A stretch of DNA of 64,000 nt from Acidobacteriota bacterium (GTDB taxonomy: Bacteria > Acidobacteriota > Aminicenantia > Aminicenantales > Saccharicenantaceae): contig JAKLEN010000002.1 in the NCBI GenBank assembly GCA_022711665.1, positions 248,001-312,000 of the forward strand. Reading direction: 5' to 3'. Shown here one piece after another: positions 25,723 to 34,692 of the stretch (positions are counted from its first letter, which is position 1; every line of letters starts with the position of its first letter). Below the pieces are notes generated by a model, which had not been told where the DNA came from, made no database searches, and worked only from the letters and a program-made list of their open reading frames with translations. The position numbers were made by a program, and so were the translations under genes.

Positions 25723-26868
25723 ATGGAACATCAAGGGTTTAGGGAGCCATCGAAGCCGCGCCGCAAGGCCGGGACGCGCCTCCTGATCGCCCTGGCGACG
25801 GTCGCGGCCTGCGGGCTGGTCGCCGAGTTGGGCCTGCGGGCGGCGGGACGGCTGCCCTCGAACACGACCGAGGGCTTCTTCGACCAGCACGGCCGGTCCT
25901 ACCGGCTGAAGAAGAACCTGACCAAGATCGTCAAGATCCCGTCCTACTCCTTCACCCTCTATACGAACGGCTACGGCTTCCGGGACGAAAAGACCGGCCC
26001 CCGCGAGATAGGGCCGGACCCCTACGTCGTCTTCCTGGGCGATTCCATGACCTTCGCCAACGGGGTCGATTACGGTCAATCATTCGTCGGCGTCTTCGCC
26101 TCCCTGGCGGCCGGGGACGGCACGAGCGTCCTGAACATGGCCGTGGGCGGGCATCACCTCCAGGAGCAGCGGGACGTCTTTCGCGAATTCGTGGAGACGG
26201 CGGGCCGGCCGCCGGCCAGGGTCGTCATCTGCTTCTCCCCCATCTCCATCCACGGCTTCGACGCGTCCTTCTCCGACGTCCTCGTCAAGAGGGGTTACCT
26301 CTTCCCGCGGCGCGGCTGGCGCCTGGCCTATCTCCGGGTTTTGATGGGAGATTCCTCGTCGTTCTATTGCTACGTGCGGGACAACATCCGGAAGATCCAG
26401 GCCGGCCTCTCGAACAACAGGCTCCTCTACGCCCAGGTCCATCTGGCCTACTATCGCCGGGACAGCGCCCTGGCGGACGCGGCCACGGTGGCCCGGTTCG
26501 ACGCCGAGCTCGCGGCCTTCGACGATTACCTGCGGGGCCTCGGGACGGCCCCGGTCTATGTCTATCTCCCCGCCTCCCCCGACCTCAAGATCAAGGATTT
26601 CCTGGCCCAGACCGGAGAGGACCCGGGCCGCTACGACTTCGAGCTGCTCTATCGTCCCCTCGAGGCCCACTGCCGGGCCCGCGGCATTCCCCTGATCGAC
26701 CTCAGGCCCATCCTGAAAGAGAGATACGATGCCGGAGACAGCCTCAATTTCATGCTGGACGCCCATTACAATCCCCACGCCAACGAGATCATCGGGCGGG
26801 CGCTCTACCAGGCGCTTGCCGGCCGGCCCGGCGGCCTTCCGTCCGGCGACGGATCCGCATCCAGGTAG
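25723..26868 (+). CDS. Membrane-anchored SGNH-type O-acyl transfer partner (AlgJ/AlgX-like)
   Basis: 381 residues with one N-terminal membrane anchor (about 18-42) and a periplasmic SGNH domain. Block I is FLGDSMTFANG (GDS at 106-108) and block V is DAHYNPHANEIIG (D346, H348). Such proteins work with an AlgI-type MBOAT that passes acyl groups through the membrane, and they transfer the group to the polymer. The MBOAT gene follows 12 bases later, which strongly supports this role. Confidence 0.82.
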   Translation: MEHQGFREPSKPRRKAGTRLLIALATVAACGLVAELGLRAAGRLPSNTTEGFFDQHGRSYRLKKNLTKIVKIPSYSFTLYTNGYGFRDEKTGPREIGPDPYVVFLGDSMTFANGVDYGQSFVGVFASLAAGDGTSVLNMAVGGHHLQEQRDVFREFVETAGRPPARVVICFSPISIHGFDASFSDVLVKRGYLFPRRGWRLAYLRVLMGDSSSFYCYVRDNIRKIQAGLSNNRLLYAQVHLAYYRRDSALADAATVARFDAELAAFDDYLRGLGTAPVYVYLPASPDLKIKDFLAQTGEDPGRYDFELLYRPLEAHCRARGIPLIDLRPILKERYDAGDSLNFMLDAHYNPHANEIIGRALYQALAGRPGGLPSGDGSASR

Positions 26869-26880
26869 CCTCGCCGTCTG

Positions 26881-28140
26881 ATGCCGCAATTCGAGTTCTA
26901 CAGCAGCCTCCCCTACTGGCTGGCCTTCCTGGCTGTCCTGGCCGCCGTCCGCCTGCTGGGGTCGGGCCGGCGCGTCCGCCAGGGCGTCCTGCTCGCCGCT
27001 TCGGGCCTGATGCTGCTGGCCCTGCCGGGATTCACGCCCGTCCACCTGGCTATCCTGGCCGTCCTGATCCTCCTGTCCTTCGCCGCCGGGTCCCTTCTGG
27101 GGCGTCCGTCCGACCCGCCCCGGCCGGGCCGCCGGCTGGCCCTGAGCGCGGGCCTGATCGCCGCCACGCTCCTGGTCCTGTGCTTTTACAAGTACGGCTT
27201 CTTCCAGCGCCTGGTCCTGGGCCTGCCGCCCCTGGCCGGGCTGGGGACCGGGCACGTCGTCCGGATGGTCGGCGTTTCGTATTTCACCTTCAAGATCATC
27301 CATTTCATCGTCGAGTCTTACCGGTCGAAGATCGAGGGCCTGGACCTCCTGACCTACGCGAACTACGTCGTCTTCTTCCCGGCCTTCATCAGCGGGCCGA
27401 TCAACCGCTACAATCCCTTCGCCGCGTCCCTCCGGAGCGGCGGCGGCCGGTCCGCCGGGGCCGATCTCGGGGCGGGCGCCGAAAGGATCGTCCACGGGCT
27501 CTTCAAGAAGTTCGTCCTGGTCCAGCTCCTCTATCCCCATATCCTGACCAACGCCGCCTCCCTGAAGGATCTCTCGGTCCTGGGGACGATCGGCGGCCTG
27601 TACGCCTACGCCTTCTACTTCTATTTCGATTTCTCGGGATACACCGACCTGGCCATCGGCTGCGCCAGGCTCCTGGGGATCGACCTGCCGGAGAACTTCA
27701 ATCATCCCTTCCTGAAGAAGAACATCCGCGAGCTCTGGACGAACTGGCACATGTCGCTGACCTCGTGGCTGGTCGATTACATCTACTGGCCGATCGTCCG
27801 CAGGATGAGGAACATCGACGTCTTCCGCAGCCATCCGATCGCCCTGTCGAACGCCGGCATGATCATCACCTTCATCGTCTGCGGCATGTGGCACGGCGAG
27901 GGGCTGAACTTCATCGTCTGGGGGGCCTATCACGGCCTCGGGATCTCCGTCGCGACCGTCTATCAGCGGGCCAAGAGGAGCCTCCGGAGCCCCGGCCTGC
28001 AGCGCTACTTCCGCTCCCGGGCCAGCGCGGTCGTCGGCGTGATCGTGACCTTCAATTTCTTCGCCCTGGGACTGGCCTTTTTCGTCCTCGATTGGGGCCG
28101 TCTGGGGATCTTGCTGAGGAATCTCGCCTCCCGCTTCTGA
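26881..28140 (+). CDS. MBOAT O-acyltransferase (AlgI-like)
   Basis: 419 residues with about ten spans. Family motifs are VSYFTFKIIHFIVESYR, FPAFISGPINRYNPF, FYFYFDFSGYTDLAIG, ELWTNWHMSLTSWL and CGMWHGEGLNFIVWGAYHG, the last containing the catalytic His. It would accept acyl groups from a cytoplasmic donor and pass them to the SGNH partner upstream for O-acylation of the EPS. ACP plus acyl ligase, or acetyl-CoA, are possible donors. Confidence 0.93.
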   Translation: MPQFEFYSSLPYWLAFLAVLAAVRLLGSGRRVRQGVLLAASGLMLLALPGFTPVHLAILAVLILLSFAAGSLLGRPSDPPRPGRRLALSAGLIAATLLVLCFYKYGFFQRLVLGLPPLAGLGTGHVVRMVGVSYFTFKIIHFIVESYRSKIEGLDLLTYANYVVFFPAFISGPINRYNPFAASLRSGGGRSAGADLGAGAERIVHGLFKKFVLVQLLYPHILTNAASLKDLSVLGTIGGLYAYAFYFYFDFSGYTDLAIGCARLLGIDLPENFNHPFLKKNIRELWTNWHMSLTSWLVDYIYWPIVRRMRNIDVFRSHPIALSNAGMIITFIVCGMWHGEGLNFIVWGAYHGLGISVATVYQRAKRSLRSPGLQRYFRSRASAVVGVIVTFNFFALGLAFFVLDWGRLGILLRNLASRF

Positions 28141-28162
28141 GCGGGGCGCCGGAGGAAAGGCC

Positions 28163-28309
28163 ATGAAGAGGATCGCCGCAGCGCTGCTGGAACACCGGAA
28201 GCTGATCACGCTGACGTTCGAGATCTTCTGGATCCTTTTCTTCCTTCTCGACATGCTGGGGAACCGCTCGGGAAGCCAGGTCCCCCAATTCGTCTATGTG
28301 AATTTCTAA
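28163..28309 (+). CDS. 48-residue single-span DUF5989-like protein
   Basis: A short gene with an excellent GGAGGAAAGG Shine-Dalgarno, 22 bases after the MBOAT stop. The product has a charged N-terminus (LLEHRKLITL), one transmembrane helix (FEIFWILFFLLDML) and the end SQVPQFVYVNF. That layout matches DUF5989 peptides, which accompany MBOAT/SGNH pairs and end similarly (xxAPFIYTLF). The assignment is by pattern only. It is probably a small subunit of the acyl-transfer complex. Gene prediction with a 60-residue cutoff would miss it. Confidence 0.75.
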   Translation: MKRIAAALLEHRKLITLTFEIFWILFFLLDMLGNRSGSQVPQFVYVNF

Positions 28310-28342
28310 GGGCGCTGACGGGGCGCCCCGAGGGGGAGCACC

Positions 28343-29464
28343 ATGGGAACCGTCGAAAGATGCCGCTGCTGCGTCTTGCCGGCCGGCCTGCCGGGCGCCG
28401 ATCTCGACGGAACGGGGGTTTGCGGCCTGTGCCGCGGCTATCGGGCGCGGCAGCAGGAGCCGCGCCTCGGCAGGAAGCGGGAATTCGAGGCGCTGGTGGA
28501 GCACGCCCGTCGGCTGGGGCGGGCCTACGACTGCCTGGTCCCCTTGAGCGGCGGCAAGGACAGCACCTACGCCCTCTATCTGTGCGACCGGGTCTACAAG
28601 CTCAAGTGCCTGGCCGTGACGTTCGACAACGGCTACCTCTCCGAGGGGGCGCTGGCCAATGTCCGGAACGCCGTCCGGTCGACGCGGGCCGACCATATCA
28701 TGTATCAGGTCAACCCCGGCGTCATGCGCGACCTCTACAAGCTCTTCCTGGCCAAGACGGGATCGTTCTGCCCGGCCTGTCTGCGCGGGATCGGCCTGGC
28801 GGCGGGCGTCGCCGAGCGCTTCGACATCCCCCTCACGGTCGCGGGCACAGGCTGGCAGGTCAGCTACCTGGCCGGGCTCCCCGAGCTGTATCAGGAGGGG
28901 ACGGTCGGCTATTTCCGGAACGTCGTCCGGGGGGAGCCCGTCGAGCGCGACGCCGGGGCGCTCGTCCAGGCCGAACCGGCCTGGAGCGTCGCCCGGGTCG
29001 GGAAGATCCTGTCGCGGCTGCTCCGCATCCCCCGCCTGTCCTCCCGGCACTATGTCCGGCTCTACGATCATTTCGATCCGGATTACGAGACCATCCTCCG
29101 GCTGATCCGGACCGAGATGGGCTGGTCGAGCGAAGGCGGAGCGAAGACCGAACACCTGGACTGCCGGATCCATGACGTCGCCGGATACGTCCAACAGCTG
29201 AAATTCCCCGATCTGACCCCCGAGACCATCCACCGGGCGGGCCTCGTCCGGATGGGCAAGCTGGAACGGGAGGCGGCCCTGGCCGAAGAGGCCCGGGGGC
29301 TGGAGGGCCGGACCGCTCCCGGGGCGCTCGCTCCGTTCTGCGAAGAGCTGGGCCTGACCGTCGAGGAATTCCGCGGCCTGGCGCAGGACTGGCGGAAGCT
29401 GGCCAGGTTCCGCGAGAAGAAAGGCCGCTGGAAGTCCCTCTACCATCGGCTGACAAAGCAGTGA
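28343..29464 (+). CDS. N-acetyl-sugar amidotransferase (WbpG/PseA-like)
   Basis: 373 residues. Zinc-type cysteines lie at the N-terminus (CRCC at 7-10, CGLC at 27-30). The PP-loop is PLSGGKDSTYA (SGGKDS 69-74), and GSFCPACLRGIG supplies further cysteines. WbpG and PseA convert an acetamido to an acetamidino group, and WbpG needs ammonia from HisH/HisF-like partners. None is in this window, so ammonia may come from elsewhere. It follows the DUF5989-like gene behind AGGGGGAG. The substrate could be the diacetamido-uronate predicted from the genes at 46851-50717. Confidence 0.8.
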   Translation: MGTVERCRCCVLPAGLPGADLDGTGVCGLCRGYRARQQEPRLGRKREFEALVEHARRLGRAYDCLVPLSGGKDSTYALYLCDRVYKLKCLAVTFDNGYLSEGALANVRNAVRSTRADHIMYQVNPGVMRDLYKLFLAKTGSFCPACLRGIGLAAGVAERFDIPLTVAGTGWQVSYLAGLPELYQEGTVGYFRNVVRGEPVERDAGALVQAEPAWSVARVGKILSRLLRIPRLSSRHYVRLYDHFDPDYETILRLIRTEMGWSSEGGAKTEHLDCRIHDVAGYVQQLKFPDLTPETIHRAGLVRMGKLEREAALAEEARGLEGRTAPGALAPFCEELGLTVEEFRGLAQDWRKLARFREKKGRWKSLYHRLTKQ

Positions 29465-29482
29465 GCCCGGGCCGGCGGCCGC

Positions 29483-29511
29483 TTCAAGGGCGGCGCCGGA
29501 TGGTGTATAAT
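29483..29511 (+). promoter_or_regulatory. Promoter of the second beta-helix gene
   Basis: TTCAAG (29483-29488), 17-base spacer, TATAAT (29506-29511), which ends 9 bases before TTG 29521. Transcription would begin almost at the start codon. Confidence 0.55.
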
Positions 29512-29520
29512 CGAAACAGC

Positions 29521-31218
29521 TTGAGAGACCGGGCCGGAACCTCGATTCCTTTGTTTTTCTTGGTGTTATGCCTGGCCTCCGGCCCCGCCCGCCCTCTTTC
29601 CCGAGGTCCGGAGACGGTCATCCCGCCCGACAGGCTCGCCGATTGGACCAGCACCGGCGTTCCGGGCGGGATCCCCGACCGGCCGGAGATCTTCCGGACC
29701 CTCCGGCCGGGGGCCACGGCAGCCGATATCAACGCGGCGATCAAGGCCGCCTCCGGCTCCGGTAAGACCGTCTATCTCGAGGCCGGGACGTACCGCCTGA
29801 GCGCCCCCATCGATATCGCCAACGCGGCCGAGGTGACCCTCCGCGGGGCCGGCGCCGGCAAGACGATCATCGACGCGGATCCGCCGGGCCCGGCGGCCAT
29901 CGTCTCGAGCCCGCGGAGCTACATCGACGCGGCCGCGGCGGGCGGCGCGGACATCGCCTCCGGATACGAGCGGGGATCGACCCGTATCACCCTGGCCGCC
30001 TCCCCGGGACGGGCTTTCCGGGCCGGCCGCCTGATCCAGATCGTCCAGGACGACGACCAGGTCCTGGTCTTCCATCGCCGCGGGAACTGGGCGGGAAGCC
30101 GGAACCTGCGCCACACCTCCCGCATCACGGGGATCGAGGGGAAGGTCGTCACGTTCGCCACTCCCATCCCCTTCTCCTACGATCGGGCCCGCCGGCCGCA
30201 GGCCCTGGTCCAGCCCGCCAACGCCAGGCTGGCCGGCATCGAGGCCCTGACTGTCAGGGCCAACGGCCGGCTGGCCGTCGCCTTCGGGGGGGCCGACCGG
30301 TGCTGGGTCAGGGGCGTGGAGACCTCGGGGACGGGGAACAGCGCCATCGAGCTCCGGGGCTCGTCCCAGTGCGAAGTCCGCGGCTGCTATCTCCACGACG
30401 CCCAAGGCTTCCCCAGGCAGAGCGACGGCTACGGCATCTTCCTCTTCTACGGAACGGGCTACGCCCGCGTCGAGGATAATATCGGCTGCCGCCTGGGCTG
30501 CCTGGTGCTCATGAACGGAGCCTCCGCGAACGCCGTGGCCTACAACTTCGATCGGGAAGGCGGGCGCGCCGGCCTGGAGTGGGTCCTGCCGTCGATCAAC
30601 TGCAACCACGGCCCGCACGGCATCATGAACCTGTTCGAGGGCAACGTCATCGCCCGTTTCCAGAACGACGGCTACCATGGCAGCACCTCCCATGGGCTCC
30701 TGCTGAGGAACCGGATCCACGGCCTCCACCCGAAGTTCACGTTCGAGAGGCAGGTCGTCGATCTCTGCCGGGGAAGCTATTATCACAGCCTTCTCGGGAA
30801 CGTCCTGGGGGACGCCTCCTGGACCCCCGACGCCTACGAGATGTCCGGCCAGCCGGGGCACGCCGCGTCCTGCATCTATCAGCTCGGCTATCCCAACGCC
30901 GACAACACGTCGTTCGCGCCGGAGACGGAATTCGAGGGCTTCCGTGCTCCTCTGCCGGACGCCCGGGTCCGGGAGACGCTGCTCCGCCACGGAAATTACG
31001 ACTATTTCAACCGCCGGGTCATCTGGGACGAAGGCCTCGCTTCGAAGACCCTGCCGGCCAGCCTGCTCTACGCCTCGAAGCCCGGGTATTTCGGGTCCCT
31101 GCCCTGGCCCCCGATCGGGCCCGACGTCGAGGGGCTCGCCGGCCCGATCCCGGCCCAGGCCCGCTGGGAAGCCTACGGCCGCTCGGGAGACGTCGCCGAT
31201 CTCTTCAAGGACCCGTGA
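29521..31218 (+). CDS. Secreted right-handed beta-helix protein 2
   Basis: About 565 residues. A signal peptide (IPLFFLVLCLASGPARP) precedes a beta-helix domain beginning LADWTSTGVPGGIPDRPEI. It is collinear with the C-terminal domain of the PKD protein at 20238, including VTLRGAGAGKTII, RNLRHTSRITGI, CWVRGVETSGTGNSAIEL, NHGPHGIMNLFEGNVIA and FQNDGYHGSTSHGLL. It lacks PKD repeats. TTG 29521 was chosen because a perfect TATAAT lies just upstream; ATG 29500 would contain that box. Function is unknown: a lyase, glycosidase or EPS-binding scaffold is possible. Confidence 0.8.
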   Translation: MRDRAGTSIPLFFLVLCLASGPARPLSRGPETVIPPDRLADWTSTGVPGGIPDRPEIFRTLRPGATAADINAAIKAASGSGKTVYLEAGTYRLSAPIDIANAAEVTLRGAGAGKTIIDADPPGPAAIVSSPRSYIDAAAAGGADIASGYERGSTRITLAASPGRAFRAGRLIQIVQDDDQVLVFHRRGNWAGSRNLRHTSRITGIEGKVVTFATPIPFSYDRARRPQALVQPANARLAGIEALTVRANGRLAVAFGGADRCWVRGVETSGTGNSAIELRGSSQCEVRGCYLHDAQGFPRQSDGYGIFLFYGTGYARVEDNIGCRLGCLVLMNGASANAVAYNFDREGGRAGLEWVLPSINCNHGPHGIMNLFEGNVIARFQNDGYHGSTSHGLLLRNRIHGLHPKFTFERQVVDLCRGSYYHSLLGNVLGDASWTPDAYEMSGQPGHAASCIYQLGYPNADNTSFAPETEFEGFRAPLPDARVRETLLRHGNYDYFNRRVIWDEGLASKTLPASLLYASKPGYFGSLPWPPIGPDVEGLAGPIPAQARWEAYGRSGDVADLFKDP

Positions 31219-31239
31219 GGGAACGCCCGGGGACGGCGC

Positions 31240-32805
31240 CTAGCGCTCCGGGGCCGCCCCGCGGGACAGCATCGCCCGGCCGAGATCGATGACCTTCGTG
31301 AAGGGCCGGAGATTCCCGAAGAGGGCGGCCACGAGCCCGGCATACAGGGCCAGGCAGGCGACGAACGAGACCGGGATCCTGAGGAAGATGCTCAGCCGGG
31401 CGAAAGCGGCCGCCGCGGCTCCTCCGGAAAAAAGGACGAGCCGGCAGGCGACGCCCGCCCCCAGGGCCGCCAGGGCATAGCGCCAGATCTGGGCGTAGAA
31501 CGTCCCGAACTTCAATCCGACGGGCCGGCCGGCGTACCAGATTCCCGGTCCGGCGAGGATGACGAAGGAGCCCGTCCAGGCCAGGGCGACCATGTTCAAG
31601 CCGAAGTTGATCCCGACCGCGATGAGCGCGGCGGTGACGACGAATTCGAAGATCCCCCAGCGCAGCCAGCGATCGGCCCGGCCCAGCGACAGGTGCAGCC
31701 AGCCGTGGGTCCCATAGACCAGCATGAACCCGATCCCCGGCCCGAAATAGAGGAAGACCTCCGCCGTCCGCCCCCAGGCGGGGCCCAGCAGGAGAAGGAT
31801 GATGTCTTCCGCGGCGACGGTCAGGACCAGGCTCAGGCCCATGCTGATGAAGGCGATGGTCGACAGGGCGTCGAAGAAATAACGCAACAGCTTGTCCCGG
31901 TCTTCCTTGTACCGGCCCAGGGCCGCCAGGGCGACGTTGGCCAGGGGGGATATCAGCTGGCTCATGGGCAGGGCGAAGAGGTCGTGGGCCTTCTTGTAGA
32001 AGCCCAGCGGTTGAACGCCCAGGACCTTGCCCACCAGGAGGTTGTCCATGTTCCGGGAACCGTAATGCAGCACGAAGTTCCCATAGGTGTGCAGGGCGTA
32101 TCTCGTCAGGGACCGGTCGGCGCCGCGGAAGGCGGGCCCGGACGGCCGCCAGGAACAGGAAAGCCAGGCCAGGACGGCCGTGATGAGGGGCAGGGAGACG
32201 ACGTTGAAGACCAGGGCCCAGTATCCGGCGCCGCCCCAGGCCAGGACGATCGTCAGGACCACGCTGGCCAGCTTCGCCCAGGCCAGGATGGACGAGGAAC
32301 GGCCGAACTGCATGTTCCTCTTGAGGAGGGCCAGGGGGAACGTCGAGAAGCCGGAAGCGATGATCGAGAGGGATATAGCCGCCGTGATGCCGACCAGCCG
32401 GGGCTCCCGGTAGAACCAGGCCAGGGCGGGGGAAAGCCCGGCGAAGAAGACCGTGATGGCGGCGCAGAGGGCCACGTTGATCCAGAAGAGGACGTTGATC
32501 CGGTCCTGGTCGAGATCGGCGGCATGGATGATCGCCTCGGTGAAGCCGCTCAGGCCGAAGTTCTGGAAGACCAGGCTGAAGGTCGTCACCATGGCCACCA
32601 GGCCGAAATCCGACGGCGTCAGCATGCGGGCCAGGACCATCGTCCCGCCCGCCTGGAAGATGAAGGACAGCAGCTGGGAGAGGATGGTCGCGGCGGAGCC
32701 CCGGACGGCCTTCCTCTTGATGTCCTTGTCCAGGTGCCCGGTGGCGAACGAATAGGGCCGGACGGCCGGACGCCGCTTATTCCCGGACGGCTGCGGATTC
32801 TCCAT
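31240..32805 (-). CDS. Polysaccharide flippase (Wzx/MOP family)
   Basis: 521 residues with 12-14 predicted spans. The opening GSAATILSQLLSFIFQAGGTMVLARMLTPSDFGLVAMVTTF is the classic polysaccharide-biosynthesis flippase signature, and MDNLLVGKVLGVQPLGFYKKAHDL follows in the middle. It moves undecaprenyl-linked repeat units across the inner membrane for Wzy. It is convergent with the beta-helix gene. A TATAAT lies 10 bases before ATG 32805, so the transcript is probably leaderless. Confidence 0.9.
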   Translation of the reverse strand: MENPQPSGNKRRPAVRPYSFATGHLDKDIKRKAVRGSAATILSQLLSFIFQAGGTMVLARMLTPSDFGLVAMVTTFSLVFQNFGLSGFTEAIIHAADLDQDRINVLFWINVALCAAITVFFAGLSPALAWFYREPRLVGITAAISLSIIASGFSTFPLALLKRNMQFGRSSSILAWAKLASVVLTIVLAWGGAGYWALVFNVVSLPLITAVLAWLSCSWRPSGPAFRGADRSLTRYALHTYGNFVLHYGSRNMDNLLVGKVLGVQPLGFYKKAHDLFALPMSQLISPLANVALAALGRYKEDRDKLLRYFFDALSTIAFISMGLSLVLTVAAEDIILLLLGPAWGRTAEVFLYFGPGIGFMLVYGTHGWLHLSLGRADRWLRWGIFEFVVTAALIAVGINFGLNMVALAWTGSFVILAGPGIWYAGRPVGLKFGTFYAQIWRYALAALGAGVACRLVLFSGGAAAAAFARLSIFLRIPVSFVACLALYAGLVAALFGNLRPFTKVIDLGRAMLSRGAAPER

Positions 32806-32815
32806 GGGAGCCCGG

Positions 32816-32845
32816 ATTATAGCCCAGAGGCCGCGCCCGGCTCAA
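32816..32845 (-). promoter_or_regulatory. Leaderless-type promoter of the flippase gene
   Basis: Minus strand: TTGAGC (32840-32845), 18-base spacer, TATAAT (32816-32821), then 10 bases to ATG 32805. Confidence 0.55.
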
Positions 32846-32867
32846 GGCGACCCCGGCGGGGGCCGGT

Positions 32868-34631
32868 TCAGGACGCGCCTTTGAGGATGATCTCGTTGGC
32901 GAGCTCCAGGGTGATGATCTTGTTGATGGCCTGCGTATGGTTCTCCACGCCGGCCAGGTGTTTCTCCACGGCCGCCCTCACGGCCGGCCCGTCGAGGTAA
33001 TCCCGGCGCAGCGTCCGCGGGTCCAGGGCGATCCGGCGGACGAATCCGGCCAGCTCGTCCCGGAACCACTGGCGCAGGTGATAATACTTGTTCCGTCCCA
33101 GGAACAGCCCTTCCAGGCCGAAGGGGCCCAGGCGGCGGTCCAGTCCGGCCAGGCGTTTGGGCATGCCGTGGCTGGCCAGGTATTCCAGCCTGAACATCAG
33201 CTCGTAATAGGCGTGGACCAGGCCGCCTCCCGGGCGCCTGGGCCAGGTCAGGCCCCGGTCCGTCGGCAGCGCGCCCAGCCGGGGATCGCCGGCCGCGATC
33301 AGGCGCAGGGACAGGCCGGTCCAGTCCTCAATCGCCGCGGGGGCCCGGTAAATGAGCTCGAGGAGATCGTTGTCCAGGAACGGCGATCTCATGATCGTCG
33401 CGCTTTCCTCGAGCTGCAGCCGGTTATAGCTGTACCACGGGATCTGCCGGAAGACGATGGAAGTCAGGGCCGGTCCGCCCATGACCCCGGGCCAGCGCCG
33501 GCCGGCCTCCTCCACGAGGGCGCGGCCGCCGGGGCTCAACACGCCCGAGATCGACGGGTTCGGTCCGAAGGTCCGGGTCCGCCGCAGGACCTCGCTGCCG
33601 TAGTTGCCGGTCAGGCGAACGGGCGAAATGTCCCGGGCCAGCCGGCACATGTAGAGATTGGGCGCGCCGGTCAGGTCCAGGTTGCCGTCCGTGCGCTCGA
33701 CGACGGCCCTGGCCAGGTCCTCGAAGCGCTCGAAGAAGTCGGGGCCGATCCGCAGCGTCGTGTGCGGACAGCCGGCGATGCGGGCCGCCTTCCGTCCGAT
33801 GGTCACGTCCAGGCTTTCGCGACGGGGGCCGCAGAACGAGTAGCAGCGGACGTCGCTCCGCCGGTCCCCCAGATGGGCCAGGATCAGGCGCGTATCTATG
33901 CCGCCCGTCACGGACAGGCCGGTCGGCCCGTGCGGATCGAGATACCTCGCCAGGACCTCCGGGAAGACGCGGCCCAGCCTGTCGAAAAATTCCGCCTGGT
34001 CCAGCTTGTCCGCCGACTCCCAGGCGGCGGGAGAGAAATAGGAGCGGCGGGTCCGGGAGCCGTCGGGCCCGAAGGTCCAGACGGAGCCGGCCGGCAGGGC
34101 CCGGATGCCGGCGAAGAGCGTCCGGTCTTCCAGCACCGCGCCGCAGCTCAGCCATTCGCCCAGCCCCGGGGGATCGAAGCGGCGGAGCTCGGGCCGGACG
34201 GCCAGGATGGCCTTGGCCTCCGTGGCGACATAGAGACCACCGGGCCCTTCGTGCCAATAGAGCCGGCGCAGGCCGAAGCGGTCGTTGAACAGGATCGCCC
34301 GGCCGGCCCGGGCATCGACGAGGAGGCCGTGAAAGAACCCGTTGAGGGCCGCGGGGAAGTCTTCCCCGAGCCGTTGATAGAGCTCGTCCGGGCGGAGCGC
34401 GGAAAAATCCTGGCCATGGAAAATGACGGCGACGTCGGCGGCGCGGCCGGCGCCGGTCCCGCCGGCCTCCGGTTCAACCTGGCCCACGCAGCCGGCGAAG
34501 AGGCCCAGGCGGTCGAGGGCCAGCCGGCGCACGGGTTGGGGATCGGGGCCCTGCAGGCTGGCCAGCATCGTTTCGAGCTCCCGGCGGGCCTCGCCGGGCT
34601 CGGTTCCGATGATGGCGGCTAATCCGGGCAT
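32868..34631 (-). CDS. Asparagine-synthetase-like protein lacking the Cys2 glutaminase nucleophile
   Basis: 587 residues with the AsnB two-domain layout. The N-terminal Ntn-type domain begins MPGLAAIIG, so Pro replaces the essential Cys2 of MCGI-type starts; FNDRFGLRRLYWHE is kept. The ATP-PPase domain has SVTGGIDTRLIL, a Thr-containing variant of the SGGxDS loop. Glutaminase activity is therefore unlikely; it may use free ammonia, or form another amide as beta-lactam- and lasso-peptide-type relatives do. GAGGAGAG precedes ATG 34631, which fixes this start. It is downstream of a GT2 gene and acts in EPS decoration. Confidence 0.82.
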   Translation of the reverse strand: MPGLAAIIGTEPGEARRELETMLASLQGPDPQPVRRLALDRLGLFAGCVGQVEPEAGGTGAGRAADVAVIFHGQDFSALRPDELYQRLGEDFPAALNGFFHGLLVDARAGRAILFNDRFGLRRLYWHEGPGGLYVATEAKAILAVRPELRRFDPPGLGEWLSCGAVLEDRTLFAGIRALPAGSVWTFGPDGSRTRRSYFSPAAWESADKLDQAEFFDRLGRVFPEVLARYLDPHGPTGLSVTGGIDTRLILAHLGDRRSDVRCYSFCGPRRESLDVTIGRKAARIAGCPHTTLRIGPDFFERFEDLARAVVERTDGNLDLTGAPNLYMCRLARDISPVRLTGNYGSEVLRRTRTFGPNPSISGVLSPGGRALVEEAGRRWPGVMGGPALTSIVFRQIPWYSYNRLQLEESATIMRSPFLDNDLLELIYRAPAAIEDWTGLSLRLIAAGDPRLGALPTDRGLTWPRRPGGGLVHAYYELMFRLEYLASHGMPKRLAGLDRRLGPFGLEGLFLGRNKYYHLRQWFRDELAGFVRRIALDPRTLRRDYLDGPAVRAAVEKHLAGVENHTQAINKIITLELANEIILKGAS

Positions 34632-34692
34632 CGGCGCTCTCCTCAGGCCCGGCCGGCGGCCGGCCCGGCGTTCGATCCGATCGACGGGACGC

